Part shown: positions 44,346-53,566 of the stretch, one piece after another
Layout of the letters: every line of letters begins with the position of its first letter
How positions within the stretch are numbered: position 1 is the first letter of the stretch
From: Burkholderia humptydooensis
GTDB lineage: Bacteria; Pseudomonadota; Gammaproteobacteria; Burkholderiales; Burkholderiaceae
Reading direction: 5' to 3'
DNA length: 64,000 bases
Assembly (NCBI RefSeq): GCF_001513745.1
Contig: NZ_CP013380.1
Coordinates: 3,658,001-3,722,000, forward strand
Notes under the pieces: model-generated
Databases searched by the model: none
Told to the model about the DNA's origin: nothing
Seen by the model: the letters and a program-made list of their open reading frames with translations, nothing else
Program-made: the position numbers and the translations under genes

Positions 44346-44374
44346 ATTATAAAATAACCGTCTGACGCGATGTC
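44346..44374 (-). promoter_or_regulatory. Probable promoter of rhodanese-grxC-secB-gpsA
   Basis: Minus-strand -10 TATAAT (44346-44351), 17-bp spacer, weak -35 GACATC. The rhodanese ATG is about 45 bp downstream. The same AT-rich block could also serve the divergent gpmA gene. Confidence 0.5.
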
Positions 44375-44435
44375 GCCCCAGAGCACGGGTCCGCATCCGT
44401 GCTTACCGCTTCCTCACCACCGACCGCAAGCATCT

Positions 44436-45188
44436 ATGTACAAGCTCGTTCTCATCCGCCACGGCGAATCGACCTGGAACAAGGAAAACCGCTTCACCGG
44501 CTGGGTCGACGTCGACCTGACCGAACAAGGCAACCGCGAAGCCCAGCAGGCCGGCCAGCTCCTGAAGGAAGCCGGCTACACGTTCGACATCGCGTACACA
44601 TCGGTGTTGAAGCGCGCGATCCGCACGCTCTGGCACGTGCAGGACCAGATGGATCTGATGTACGTGCCCGTCGTCCATTCGTGGCGGCTGAACGAGCGCC
44701 ATTACGGCGCGCTGTCGGGCCTGAACAAGGCGGAGACGGCCGCGCAGTACGGCGACGAGCAGGTGCTCGTCTGGCGCCGCAGCTACGACACGCCGCCGCC
44801 CGCGCTCGAGCCGACCGACGAGCGCGCGCCGTACGGCGATCCGCGCTACGCGAAGGTGCCGCGCGAACAACTGCCGCTCACCGAGTGCCTGAAGGATACG
44901 GTCGCGCGCGTGCTGCCGCTCTGGAACGAATCGATCGCGCCCGCGGTGAAAGCGGGCAAGCAGGTGCTGATCGCCGCGCACGGCAACTCGATCCGCGCGC
45001 TCGTCAAGTATCTCGACGGCATTTCGGACGCGGACATCGTCGGCCTGAACATCCCGAACGGCGTGCCGCTCGTCTACGAACTCGACGCGAGCCTCACGCC
45101 CATCCGGCACTACTACCTCGGCGATCCGGACGCGATCGCGAAGGCGCAGGCCGCCGTCGCGCAGCAGGGCAAGGCGTCGGCGGCCTGA
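44436..45188 (+). CDS. gpmA: 2,3-bisphosphoglycerate-dependent phosphoglycerate mutase
   Basis: 250 aa. Catalytic phospho-His in [12 protein letters not shown] (H9) and the second His in [24 protein letters not shown] is the substrate loop. Interconverts 3- and 2-phosphoglycerate in glycolysis. Single gene, divergent from the rhodanese operon. Confidence 0.97.
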   Translation: MYKLVLIRHGESTWNKENRFTGWVDVDLTEQGNREAQQAGQLLKEAGYTFDIAYTSVLKRAIRTLWHVQDQMDLMYVPVVHSWRLNERHYGALSGLNKAETAAQYGDEQVLVWRRSYDTPPPALEPTDERAPYGDPRYAKVPREQLPLTECLKDTVARVLPLWNESIAPAVKAGKQVLIAAHGNSIRALVKYLDGISDADIVGLNIPNGVPLVYELDASLTPIRHYYLGDPDAIAKAQAAVAQQGKASAA

Positions 45189-45408
45189 TCGCCGCCTTGC
45201 GCGGCGCGCGGACGGCAGCCCGCCCGCCGGCATGCGCCGCGCGAACCTGAACCTGTTTCGCGCGGCGCTGTCCGAATCACGCTGGCGCTCCCCGTTTCGC
45301 CCCGATCCACAAGGCATCCGGACGAACAGTTATACTTGACCGTCCTATGACCGTCACCATCCCGTTGCTCCCGCGACAGCCACGCGCTTTCCGACCGCAC
45401 CAGACTCT

Positions 45409-46983
45409 ATGCGTATGAAATTGAAGAACATCGGCCTGATTGCCGCGGGCCTTGCGACTGGCGTCTTCGCGACGCTGCAAATCTCCGCGTCGGCCCAGCA
45501 GGCCGTCACGACGGCCGCCGCGCCGCTGCCGCTCGATCAATTGCGGCTCTTCGCGGAAGTGTTCGGGCAGATCAAGCGCGAATACGTCGAGCCCGTCGAC
45601 GACAAGAAGCTCTTGACCGCGGCGATCAAGGGCATGGTGTCGAGCCTCGACCCGCACTCGTCGTTTCTCGACAAGACCGATTACCAGGAGCTGCAGGAGC
45701 AGACGAAGGGCCGCTTCGCCGGCCTCGGCATCGAAATCTCGCAGGAAGACGGCCTCGTCAAGGTGATCTCGCCGATCGAGGACACGCCCGCGTTCCGCGC
45801 CGGCATCCGTCCGGGCGACCTGATCACCCGCATCAACGATCGCCCGGTGCGCGGCATGACGCTCGACAAGGCGGTCAAGCAGATGCGCGGCGAGCCCGGC
45901 ACGAAGGTCACGCTGACGATCTTCCGCAAGAGCGACGACCGCACGTTCCCCGTCACGGTCACGCGCGCGGTGATCCGCGTGCAGAGCGTGAAGATGAAGC
46001 TGCTCGATCCGGGCTATGCGTACATCCGCATCACGAGCTTCCAGGAACGCACGACGCCCGATCTCGCGGCGAAGCTGCAGGACATCGCGCGCCAGCAGCC
46101 GAACCTGAAGGGCCTGATCGTCGATCTGCGCAACAACGGCGGCGGCCTGCTGCAAAGCGCCGTCGGCGTCGCGGGCGCGTTCCTGCCGCCGGATTCCGTC
46201 GTCGTGTCGACGAACGGCCAGATCCCCGATTCGAAGCAGATCTACCGCGACAACTACGAGAACTACCGCCTGCCGTCGTTCGACTCCGATCCGCTCAAGA
46301 ACCTGCCCGCCGTCTTCAAGACGGTGCCGATGGTCGTGCTGACGAACGCATATTCGGCGTCGGCGTCGGAGATCGTCGCGGGCGCGCTGCAGGATTCGCA
46401 CCGCGCGGTGATCATGGGCAAGGCGACGTTCGGCAAGGGCTCGGTGCAGACGGTGCGGCCGATGACGGCCGATTCCGCGCTGCGCCTGACGACCGCGTAC
46501 TACTACACGCCGAGCGGCCGCTCGATCCAGAACAAGGGCATCCTGCCCGACATTCCGGTCGATCAGTACGCGGATGGCGATCCGGACGACGTGCTCGTCA
46601 CGCGCGAGGTCGACTACACGAACCACCTCGCGAACACACAGGACCCGAACGAGAAGAAGGAGCTCGAGGAACGCGAGCAGCGCAGGATGGAGCAGTTGCG
46701 CATCCTCGAAGAGCAGAACGACAAAAAGACGCCCGAGCAGCGCCAGAAGGATCGCGAGCGCAAGCCGATCGAATTCGGCAGCGCGGACGATTTCATGATG
46801 CAGCAGGCGCTCAACAAGCTCGAAGGCAAGCCGGTCGCGCAATCGAAGATGATCGCCGCCGACAGCACGACGAAGAGCGCCGCCGCCAAGGCCGCCGCCG
46901 CATCGGCACCGAAGGGCGCGTCGGGCGCGGCTGCGAAGCCCGCGTCGGCTGCCAGGCCGGCGTCGGCGCCGCAACCGCAGTAA
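45409..46983 (+). CDS. C-terminal processing protease, S41 family
   Basis: 524 aa with signal peptide (1-30, SASAQQ). Order: N-terminal helical region, PDZ domain (about 95-185; GRFAGLGIEIS), S41 catalytic domain with the Ser in NAYSASASEIVAGAL and Lys in GKATFGKGSVQT. The tail (about 400-520) is first highly charged (EKKELEEREQRRMEQ), then Ala/Lys/Pro-rich low complexity. Periplasmic Prc/CtpA-like protease. Start could also be the second Met, two codons later. Confidence 0.94.
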   Translation: MRMKLKNIGLIAAGLATGVFATLQISASAQQAVTTAAAPLPLDQLRLFAEVFGQIKREYVEPVDDKKLLTAAIKGMVSSLDPHSSFLDKTDYQELQEQTKGRFAGLGIEISQEDGLVKVISPIEDTPAFRAGIRPGDLITRINDRPVRGMTLDKAVKQMRGEPGTKVTLTIFRKSDDRTFPVTVTRAVIRVQSVKMKLLDPGYAYIRITSFQERTTPDLAAKLQDIARQQPNLKGLIVDLRNNGGGLLQSAVGVAGAFLPPDSVVVSTNGQIPDSKQIYRDNYENYRLPSFDSDPLKNLPAVFKTVPMVVLTNAYSASASEIVAGALQDSHRAVIMGKATFGKGSVQTVRPMTADSALRLTTAYYYTPSGRSIQNKGILPDIPVDQYADGDPDDVLVTREVDYTNHLANTQDPNEKKELEEREQRRMEQLRILEEQNDKKTPEQRQKDRERKPIEFGSADDFMMQQALNKLEGKPVAQSKMIAADSTTKSAAAKAAAASAPKGASGAAAKPASAARPASAPQPQ

Positions 46984-46999
46984 GCGCCCGCGCCACGCA

Positions 47000-47032
47000 C
47001 GGGCCATCGCGGCACACCGCCGCGATGGCCCG
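47000..47032 (+). terminator. Terminator of S41 protease gene
   Basis: Stem CGGGCCATCGCGG / CCGCGATGGCCCG with a 7-base loop, then TTTTCTTT, 17 bp after the stop codon. Confidence 0.9.
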
Positions 47033-47090
47033 TTTTCTTTGCGCGCCTAGAATAATATTCGAGACCGTTTCACCGCCTTGCGGCCCCACG

Positions 47091-47849
47091 ATGAACGACG
47101 AACAACTCCTCCGCTATTCCCGCCACATCCTTGTCGACGAGATCGGCATCGACGCGCAGCAGCGCTTTCTCGACGCGCACGCGATCGTCGTCGGCGCGGG
47201 CGGGCTCGGGTCGCCCGCAGCGATGTATCTCGCGGCGGCGGGCGTCGGCACGATCACGCTCGTCGATGCCGATACCGTCGATCTCACGAACCTGCAGCGG
47301 CAGATCCTGCACGTGACGGCGTCGGTCGGCCGCAAGAAGGTCGAATCGGCGCGCGACGCGCTCGCGCAGCTCAATCCCGACGTGAAGGTGAACGCGGTCG
47401 CCGAGCGCGTCGACGACGCGTGGCTGAACGCGCACGTGCCGCGCGCGGGCGTCGTGCTCGACTGCACCGACAACTTCGCGACGCGCCACGCGATCAACCG
47501 CGCGTGCGTCGCGCATCGGGTGCCGCTCGTATCAGGCGCGGCGCTGCGCTTCGACGGGCAGATCAGCACGTTCGACTTCCGCGATCCCGGCTCGCCGTGC
47601 TACGCATGCGTATTTCCGGAGGATCAGCCGTTCGAGGAAGTCGCGTGCTCGACGATGGGCGTATTCGCGCCGACCGTCGGCATCATCGGCGCGATGCAGG
47701 CGGCCGAGGCGCTGCGCGTGATCGGCAGCATCGGCACGACGCTCGTCGGCCGGCTGATGATGCTCGATTCGCTGCGGATGGAATGGAACACGATGAAGAT
47801 CGCGCGGCAGCCGGATTGCTCGGTGTGCGGCGCGGGCGGCACGCATTGA
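47091..47849 (+). CDS. MoeB/ThiF-family adenylyltransferase (E1-like)
   Basis: 252 aa. VVGAGGLGSPAAMYLAAAGVG is the nucleotide loop; DADTVDLTNLQRQILH and DCTDNFATR are E1 motifs; zinc is held by CYAC and CSVC. Activates the C-terminal Gly of MoaD or ThiS for sulfur transfer in molybdopterin or thiamine synthesis. Absence of a rhodanese tail favours MoeB/ThiF over MOCS3. Partner genes are not adjacent, so the exact pathway is open. Confidence 0.92.
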   Translation: MNDEQLLRYSRHILVDEIGIDAQQRFLDAHAIVVGAGGLGSPAAMYLAAAGVGTITLVDADTVDLTNLQRQILHVTASVGRKKVESARDALAQLNPDVKVNAVAERVDDAWLNAHVPRAGVVLDCTDNFATRHAINRACVAHRVPLVSGAALRFDGQISTFDFRDPGSPCYACVFPEDQPFEEVACSTMGVFAPTVGIIGAMQAAEALRVIGSIGTTLVGRLMMLDSLRMEWNTMKIARQPDCSVCGAGGTH

Positions 47850-47940
47850 GCGGCGGCGCCGCTGTCTGCATCTCGTAAAAGCGCAGCGCGCGATCGCGCT
47901 TGCGATCGAACCGGAACGGGCGGGCGCGTGCGCCGCCCGA

Positions 47941-49713
47941 TCACGCGGCCACGTCCGCTCGCGGCTCCGCGCTCGCGAGCCGCCCGAGCGCCGCCTGCAC
48001 TTCTTCCGGCTCGAACGCCGCGAGCACGTCCGCGGTCGGCTTCTCGAGCGCCTTCAGATGCGCGCGCAGGATCTCCTGCTTGACGACGAGCAACTGGCTC
48101 GGATGCATCGAGAACTCGGTGAGCCCCATGCCGAGCAACAGGCGCGTGAGCGCCGGATCGCCCGCCATCTCGCCGCACACCGACACCGGCACGCCCGCGC
48201 GCTTCGCTTCGCGCAGCGTGAACGCGATCAGATGCAGCACCGCCGGATGCAGCGGATCGTACAGATGCGCGACCGCGTTGTCCGCGCGGTCGATCGCGAG
48301 CGTGTACTGGATCAGGTCGTTCGTGCCGATCGACAGGAAGTCGACGCGCTTCAGGAACAGCGGCAGCGCGATCGCCGCGGCCGGAATCTCGATCATCGCG
48401 CCAACCCGCACGTTCGGATCGTAGGCGAGCCCCGCCGCGTCGAGCTGCCGCTTCGCCTCGTTGATGAGGTCGAGCGTCTGGTCGATCTCCTGCGCGTGCG
48501 CGAGCATCGGCACCAGGATCTTCACCTGGCCGAACGCCGACGCGCGCAGGATCGCGCGCAACTGCGTGAGGAACATCTGCGGCTCGGACAGGCTCCAGCG
48601 GATCGCGCGCAGGCCGAGCGCCGGATTCGGCGCGGTTTCGTAGCCTTCGTCGTGCGCGTCGAGCGGCTTGTCCGCGCCGACGTCGATCGTGCGGATCGTG
48701 ACGGGCATCCCTTGCATCAGCTCGACGGCGCGCTTGTACGCGGCGAACTGCTCCTCTTCCTCCGGCATCCGCACCTTGCTCATGAACAGGAACTCGGTGC
48801 GGAACAGGCCGACGCCGACCGCGCCCGCGTCGACGGCCGCCTTCGCGTCGTCGGGCAGCTCGATGTTCGCGAGCAGGTCGATCTTCGTGCCGCAGAGCGT
48901 CTGCGCAGGCGAGAACTTCAGGCGCTGCAGCTTGCGCTGCTCGAGCGCCTTCTCCGATTGCCGGTACGAGTATTCCTCGAGCACGATCGGCGCGGGATCG
49001 ACGATCACGATCCCCTGATCGCCGTCGACGATGATGAGATCGTCCTGGCGAATCAGCGCGCTCGCGTGCTGGACGCCGACCGCGGCCGGAATCCCGAGGC
49101 TGCGCGCGACGATCGCCGTGTGCGACGTGCGCCCGCCCAGATCGGTGACGAACGCCTGGAACGACTGCGTCTTGAACTGCATCATGTCGGCGGGCGCGAT
49201 GTCGTGCGCGACGACGATCATCTCGTCGTGGCCGTTGCCCGCCGCGCGGTCGAGCGCCTGCGCGGCGGACGGCGCGCCCGCGAGCGCCTTCAGCACCCGC
49301 TCGACGACCTGCTCGATGTCGGCGCGGCGCTCGCGCAGGTATTCGTCCTCGATGTCGTCGAAGTGGCCGGCGAGCACGTCGAGCTGCTCGGTCAGCGCCC
49401 ATTCGACGTTGTAGCGGCGCGTGCGGATGAGGTCGATGGTTTCCTGCACGAGCATCGCATCGCCGAGGATCATCGCGTGCACGTCGATGAATGCCGCGAC
49501 TTCGGTCGGGGTATCGTCGGCCAGATCGGCGCGCAGCACGTCGAGCTCGCGCCGGACCGCGTCGAGCGCCGCACGGAAACGTTCGATCTCGGCCTCGATC
49601 CGCTCGGCCTCGATCAGGTAATGCGCGACGTCGAGCGCCGCCGGCGCGATCAGATACGCTCGTCCGATCGCGATGCCTCTTGAAACGGGAATGCCATGCA
49701 GCGTGAAGGACAC
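47941..49713 (-). CDS. ptsI: PTS enzyme I
   Basis: 590 aa. Phosphorylated His in GGRTSHTAIVARS (near residue 190), PEP-binding barrel with RTIDVGADKPL, VCGEMAGDP and SIGTNDLIQYTLAIDR. GTG 49713 is chosen: AAGGAGG lies 5 nt before it and the protein then begins MSFTLHGIPVSRG, as in relatives; an upstream in-frame GTG (49731) overlaps that ribosome binding site. Third gene after EIIA(Man) and ptsH. Lacking EIIB/EIIC partners here, this set is probably regulatory and/or feeds other EIIs. Confidence 0.95.
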   Translation of the reverse strand: MSFTLHGIPVSRGIAIGRAYLIAPAALDVAHYLIEAERIEAEIERFRAALDAVRRELDVLRADLADDTPTEVAAFIDVHAMILGDAMLVQETIDLIRTRRYNVEWALTEQLDVLAGHFDDIEDEYLRERRADIEQVVERVLKALAGAPSAAQALDRAAGNGHDEMIVVAHDIAPADMMQFKTQSFQAFVTDLGGRTSHTAIVARSLGIPAAVGVQHASALIRQDDLIIVDGDQGIVIVDPAPIVLEEYSYRQSEKALEQRKLQRLKFSPAQTLCGTKIDLLANIELPDDAKAAVDAGAVGVGLFRTEFLFMSKVRMPEEEEQFAAYKRAVELMQGMPVTIRTIDVGADKPLDAHDEGYETAPNPALGLRAIRWSLSEPQMFLTQLRAILRASAFGQVKILVPMLAHAQEIDQTLDLINEAKRQLDAAGLAYDPNVRVGAMIEIPAAAIALPLFLKRVDFLSIGTNDLIQYTLAIDRADNAVAHLYDPLHPAVLHLIAFTLREAKRAGVPVSVCGEMAGDPALTRLLLGMGLTEFSMHPSQLLVVKQEILRAHLKALEKPTADVLAAFEPEEVQAALGRLASAEPRADVAA

Positions 49714-49850
49714 GCGCACCTCCTTGATCACGTGAGTCGCGGCGCACCGCTGCGATGCGCTTATGACCCCGATCGACGATTATAAATTCCGCATGCCCTG
49801 CGTGACTGCGTGCGGCGCAGCATCGCGGCACGCCGCCGCGGGACGAAAAA

Positions 49851-49874
49851 AATGCCGCGACGTTGCGCGGCATT
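49851..49874 (-). terminator. Terminator-like hairpin between ptsH and ptsI
   Basis: Minus strand: AATGCCGCG-caacgt-CGCGGCATT followed by five more T residues. It is 36 bp after the ptsH stop and 138 bp before the ptsI start, so it could end or attenuate ptsH transcripts. Confidence 0.78.
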
Positions 49875-49909
49875 CTCGCTGGATAGCTGAGCGGCCTGCC
49901 GCCGCGGCG

Positions 49910-50179
49910 TCATTGCCCTTCGCCGAATTTGTCGGCGATCAATTTGAGGAGCGCGTCCATCGCCTCCCGCTCGTCCGGCCCCTCGGTCTCGATCGTCACC
50001 GTGCTGCCGATGCCCGCCGCCAGCATCATGACGCCCATGATGCTCTTCGCGTTGATCCGGCGGCCGTTGCGCGTCATCCATACTTCCGACTGGAAATTGC
50101 CCGCGAGCTGCGTGAGCTTGGCCGACGCGCGCGCATGGAGCCCCAATTTGTTCACGATGGTCGTTTCTTGTTCAAGCAT
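49910..50179 (-). CDS. ptsH: HPr phosphocarrier protein
   Basis: 89 aa. H15 in LGLHARAS takes phosphate from enzyme I. S46 in NAKSIMGVM is the HPr-kinase site, as in proteobacteria that carry HprK. Short distance (78 bp) after the EIIA(Man) gene. Confidence 0.97.
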   Translation of the reverse strand: MLEQETTIVNKLGLHARASAKLTQLAGNFQSEVWMTRNGRRINAKSIMGVMMLAAGIGSTVTIETEGPDEREAMDALLKLIADKFGEGQ

Positions 50180-50257
50180 GGTGTTCCGATGAGGTCAAAA
50201 CGGGCTGCGGCCGGCCTGCCGGCCGCACAGGGTGATGCGAATCGGTGCGCGGCAGGC

Positions 50258-50731
50258 TCAATGCGGTTGCGTCTGCGCCTTCGGCTCGGGCGGAATCGGC
50301 GCGCACTCGCCGCACCCGAGCGCGCTCGGATGCGGCGGCGGCGTGCCCGCCGCGATCTCGTGGATGCCCTTCGTCGAGCCGGCGAGCGCCTTGTCGACGA
50401 GCGTATCGAGCGGCGTCGTCCGATAGCAGACGGCGCGCACGAGCATCGGCAGATTGACGCCCGCGAGCACGCGAACGCCTTCGACCTTCGCGAGCTGCCC
50501 CGCGATGTTCGCGGGCGTCGCGCCGTACATGTCGGTCAGCACGAGCGCGCCGTTTTCTTCCTTCAGGCGCGCGAGCTCCGCATGCGCGAACGCCATCACC
50601 TGGGCCGGATCGTTCTCGGCCTGCACGTCGATGCAACCGATCCGCGCGGGCACGCCGCCGTAGATGTGCGCGATGCAGTCCCGCAAAGCGGTAGCGAGCG
50701 GCGCATGCGCGATGATGAGAATGCCTGCCAT
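50258..50731 (-). CDS. PTS EIIA component, mannose family
   Basis: 157 aa. H9 in ILIIAHAPLA is the expected phosphorylation site; VLTDMYGATPANIA and GVNLPMLVRA are EIIA-Man motifs. The usual domain ends near residue 125; a Pro-rich tail (GTPPPHPSALGCGECAPIPPEP) follows. No EIIB or EIIC-Man genes lie nearby, as in other beta-proteobacteria where this chain has regulatory roles. Preceded by gshB with a 172-bp gap. Confidence 0.93.
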   Translation of the reverse strand: MAGILIIAHAPLATALRDCIAHIYGGVPARIGCIDVQAENDPAQVMAFAHAELARLKEENGALVLTDMYGATPANIAGQLAKVEGVRVLAGVNLPMLVRAVCYRTTPLDTLVDKALAGSTKGIHEIAAGTPPPHPSALGCGECAPIPPEPKAQTQPH

Positions 50732-50903
50732 GTCAGCCTTGCAACGTGTTCGGCCCGACCGCCGGGCCTGACGCACGGAAAACCGTGCCGGGCGAACGGG
50801 CATTGTAGCAGGCCAGTCGAGCCTGTCCGGCCGGGCTTGCCGGGCCGGGCGGACCGATCCGGCGGCGGGGGCCTGCGCAAGCCGCCGCCGGGCCGTGCGC
50901 GCA

Positions 50904-51860
50904 TCAGCCGGCCGCGCGCTCCAATGCGTCGACGAACATGCCGGCGACGTCGAATCCAGTCTGCTCCATGATTTCGCGAAAGCAAGTCGGGCTCGTGACG
51001 TTCACCTCGGTCAGCCAGTCGCCGATCACGTCGAGACCGACGAGCAGCAAGCCGCGCGCCGCGAGCGCCGCGCCGAGCGCCGTCGCGATCTCGCGGTCGC
51101 GCCCGGTGAGCGGCTGCGCGACGCCGACGCCGCCCGCCGCCAGATTGCCGCGCACCTCGTTGCCCTGCGGAATCCGCGCAAGTGAATACGGCACCGGCTC
51201 GCCGTCGATCAGCAGAATCCGCTTGTCGCCGGCTTTGATCTCCGGGATGAACTTCTGCACCATCACCGAGCGCGCGCCGTCGTGGCTCAGCATCTCGATG
51301 ATCGAGCCGAGGTTCATGCCGTCCGCCTTCACGCGGAACACGCCCATCCCGCCCATGCCGTCGAGCGGCTTGAGGATCACGTCGCCGTGCTCGGCGTGGA
51401 ACGCGCGCAGCCGCGCCGCGTCGCGCGTGACGAGCGACGGCGCGACGAACTGCGCGAACTCGCCGATCGCGAGCTTCTCCGAATGGTCGCGGATCGTCTG
51501 CGGCTTGTTGAACACGCGCGCGCCCGCGCGCTCGGCGAGTTCGAGCAGCCACGTCGACGTCACGTACTCCATGTCGAACGGCGGATCCTTGCGCATCAGG
51601 ATCGCGCCGAACGACGGCAGCGCGCGCGACTCGCGCGCCGCCGCCTCGTACCAGCGATCGCGGTGCAGATCAGCCGTGTCGCCGACGATCGCCACGCGGC
51701 GCACGTCGGCCTCGACGCCCGCGCCCGTCCACGCAAGCTGGTTCGGCTCGCACGCGTACACCGCGTGCCCGCGCCGCGCCGCCTCGGCCATCATCGCGTA
51801 GGTCGAGTCCTTGTAGATCTTGAAGCGCTCGAGCGGGTCGGCGATAAAGAGAATGTCCAT
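50904..51860 (-). CDS. gshB: Glutathione synthetase
   Basis: A 318-aa ATP-grasp enzyme. MDILFIADPLERFKIYKDST start, ILKPLDGMGGMGVF ATP loop, EVNVTSPTCFREI metal-binding segment. Adds glycine to gamma-glutamylcysteine. 27 bp after gshA. Confidence 0.97.
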   Translation of the reverse strand: MDILFIADPLERFKIYKDSTYAMMAEAARRGHAVYACEPNQLAWTGAGVEADVRRVAIVGDTADLHRDRWYEAAARESRALPSFGAILMRKDPPFDMEYVTSTWLLELAERAGARVFNKPQTIRDHSEKLAIGEFAQFVAPSLVTRDAARLRAFHAEHGDVILKPLDGMGGMGVFRVKADGMNLGSIIEMLSHDGARSVMVQKFIPEIKAGDKRILLIDGEPVPYSLARIPQGNEVRGNLAAGGVGVAQPLTGRDREIATALGAALAARGLLLVGLDVIGDWLTEVNVTSPTCFREIMEQTGFDVAGMFVDALERAAG

Positions 51861-51887
51861 GCGAATCCTGATACTGGAAGGAGCGCG

Positions 51888-53177
51888 TCACACCTGGATC
51901 GCTTCCGGGTCGGTCTTCTCGAGCTCGACCGACGACGCGAGCAGCCCGAGCCGTGCGACGACGCCATACATGTAGAAGCGGTTCGGCGGCGCCGCGCCGG
52001 GCTTCGCGTGCGTATCCGGCAGCGCCGTGTGCTCGAAGCCGAGCGGCACGTAATGCATGCCGGGCGCATTCAGATTCTGGTCGCGCTCGCGCGCGCCGTG
52101 TGTGCGGTAGAACCCGCCCACCACGTAGCGGTCGATCATGTAGACGACGGGCTCGGCCACCTCGTCGCCGATCCGCTCGAACGTGTAGACGCCTTCCTGC
52201 ACGATCACGTCGCGCACCGGCACGCCCGCCTTCGATTCGGCCATCTGCGCGCGCTCGTGCTTCGTCATCCGGCCGATCTCGGACGCGTCGTGCACCGTCA
52301 TCACGCCGCGCCCCGCCGTGCCGGCGTCCGCCTTCACGACGACGTACGGCTTCTCGCCGATCCCGTATTCGCGATACTTGCGCGTGATCTTCTTGAGCAC
52401 CGCGTCGATCGCTTCGGCGAGCGCCTCGCCGCCGTTGCTCGCGTGCCAGTCGACGCCTTCGACGTGCGAGAAATACGGATTCAGCATCCACGGATCGACG
52501 CCCACCATCTTCGCGAACTTCTTCGCGACGTCGTCGTAGCACGAGAAATGCGTCGACTTGCGGCGCACCGCCCAGCCGGCGTGCAGCGGCGGCAGCAGAT
52601 ACTGCTCGTGCAGGTTTTCCAGCATGCCCGGAATGCCCGCCGACAGATCGTTGTTCAGCAGGATCGAGCACGGATCGAAATTCTTCAGGCCGAGGCGGCG
52701 CGGCGTGCGCTCGAGCGGCTCGAGCACGATCTTCTGGCCGTCGGCGAGCGTGATCGGCGTGACGTCGACGATGCCCGGATCGAGCGAGCCGAAGCGCACG
52801 TTCAGGCCCGCTTGGCGCATGATCATCGCGAGGCGCGCGACGTTCTCGAGATAGAACGCGTTGCGCGTCGGCAGCTCGGGGATCACGAGCAGATTCTTCG
52901 CGTCCGGGCAGATCTTCTCGATCGCGGCCATCGCCGCCTGCACGGCGAGCGGCAGCACTTCGGGCGGCAGGTTGTTGAACGCGCCCGGGAACAGGTTCGC
53001 GTCGACGGGCGCGAGCTTGAAGCCCGCGTTGCGCAGATCGACCGAACAGTAGAACGGCGGCGTGTGTTCCTGCCATTCGAGCCTGAACCAGCGTTCGATC
53101 GCGGGCGTGGCGTCGAGGATCTTCCGCTCGAGCTCGAGCAGCGGGCCGTTTAACGCCGTAACGAGATGGGGAACCAT
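51888..53177 (-). CDS. gshA: Glutamate-cysteine ligase, beta-proteobacterial type
   Basis: 429 aa, of the GshA family seen beside gshB in beta-proteobacteria rather than the E. coli type. LVTALNGPLLELERKIL start; KADAGTAGRGVMTVHDASEI is an ATP-binding region; YMIDRYVVGGFYRTH and YVPLGFEH are conserved. Makes gamma-glutamylcysteine. ATG 53177 is chosen because family similarity starts there. Confidence 0.93.
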   Translation of the reverse strand: MVPHLVTALNGPLLELERKILDATPAIERWFRLEWQEHTPPFYCSVDLRNAGFKLAPVDANLFPGAFNNLPPEVLPLAVQAAMAAIEKICPDAKNLLVIPELPTRNAFYLENVARLAMIMRQAGLNVRFGSLDPGIVDVTPITLADGQKIVLEPLERTPRRLGLKNFDPCSILLNNDLSAGIPGMLENLHEQYLLPPLHAGWAVRRKSTHFSCYDDVAKKFAKMVGVDPWMLNPYFSHVEGVDWHASNGGEALAEAIDAVLKKITRKYREYGIGEKPYVVVKADAGTAGRGVMTVHDASEIGRMTKHERAQMAESKAGVPVRDVIVQEGVYTFERIGDEVAEPVVYMIDRYVVGGFYRTHGARERDQNLNAPGMHYVPLGFEHTALPDTHAKPGAAPPNRFYMYGVVARLGLLASSVELEKTDPEAIQV

Positions 53178-53471
53178 GTGTGACTCGCGGACGGGAGAAA
53201 AAAGATTGTAGAGCAATTGCCCGTCGCATTTGGGGATTGTTCCCGGTATCGCAAGGATTTACCGCATGTTTGTCGCTATTGACCCGATAGCCCACAGGGT
53301 TATCGCGTGGCCCGCTCCGGGCGCGGGCTTCCGGCGGGTGTTGCGAAGGCGTCGCTCGGCTGTTGCGCGAGTGTCGCGCGGTATCCGGCGAGGTGTCGCG
53401 TGCGAGGTTTCCGACGCCTTGCGCGCGACGCCCGGTGCGCCGCCCGGCGGGCCGCGAGCGCGCGAAAAAAA
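53178..53471. other. Intergenic region upstream of gshA
   Basis: About 290 bases between the gshA start and the amtB terminator. It must contain the gshA promoter; the AT-richer part (53195-53300) is the likely place, but no convincing -35/-10 pair was identified. No gene seen. Confidence 0.5.
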
Positions 53472-53490
53472 ACCCGCCTGGAGGGCGGGT
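53472..53490 (-). terminator. Terminator of glnK-amtB
   Basis: Minus strand: ACCCGCC-ctcca-GGCGGGT followed by TTTTTTT, about 75 bp after the amtB stop. Confidence 0.88.
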
Positions 53491-53566
53491 CGAAATCGCT
53501 GCGCTCATTCTGCGGGCGGCGAAGCGTGCAAGCACTTCGCCCCCTGGATTCGGGGATTGAATCCCG

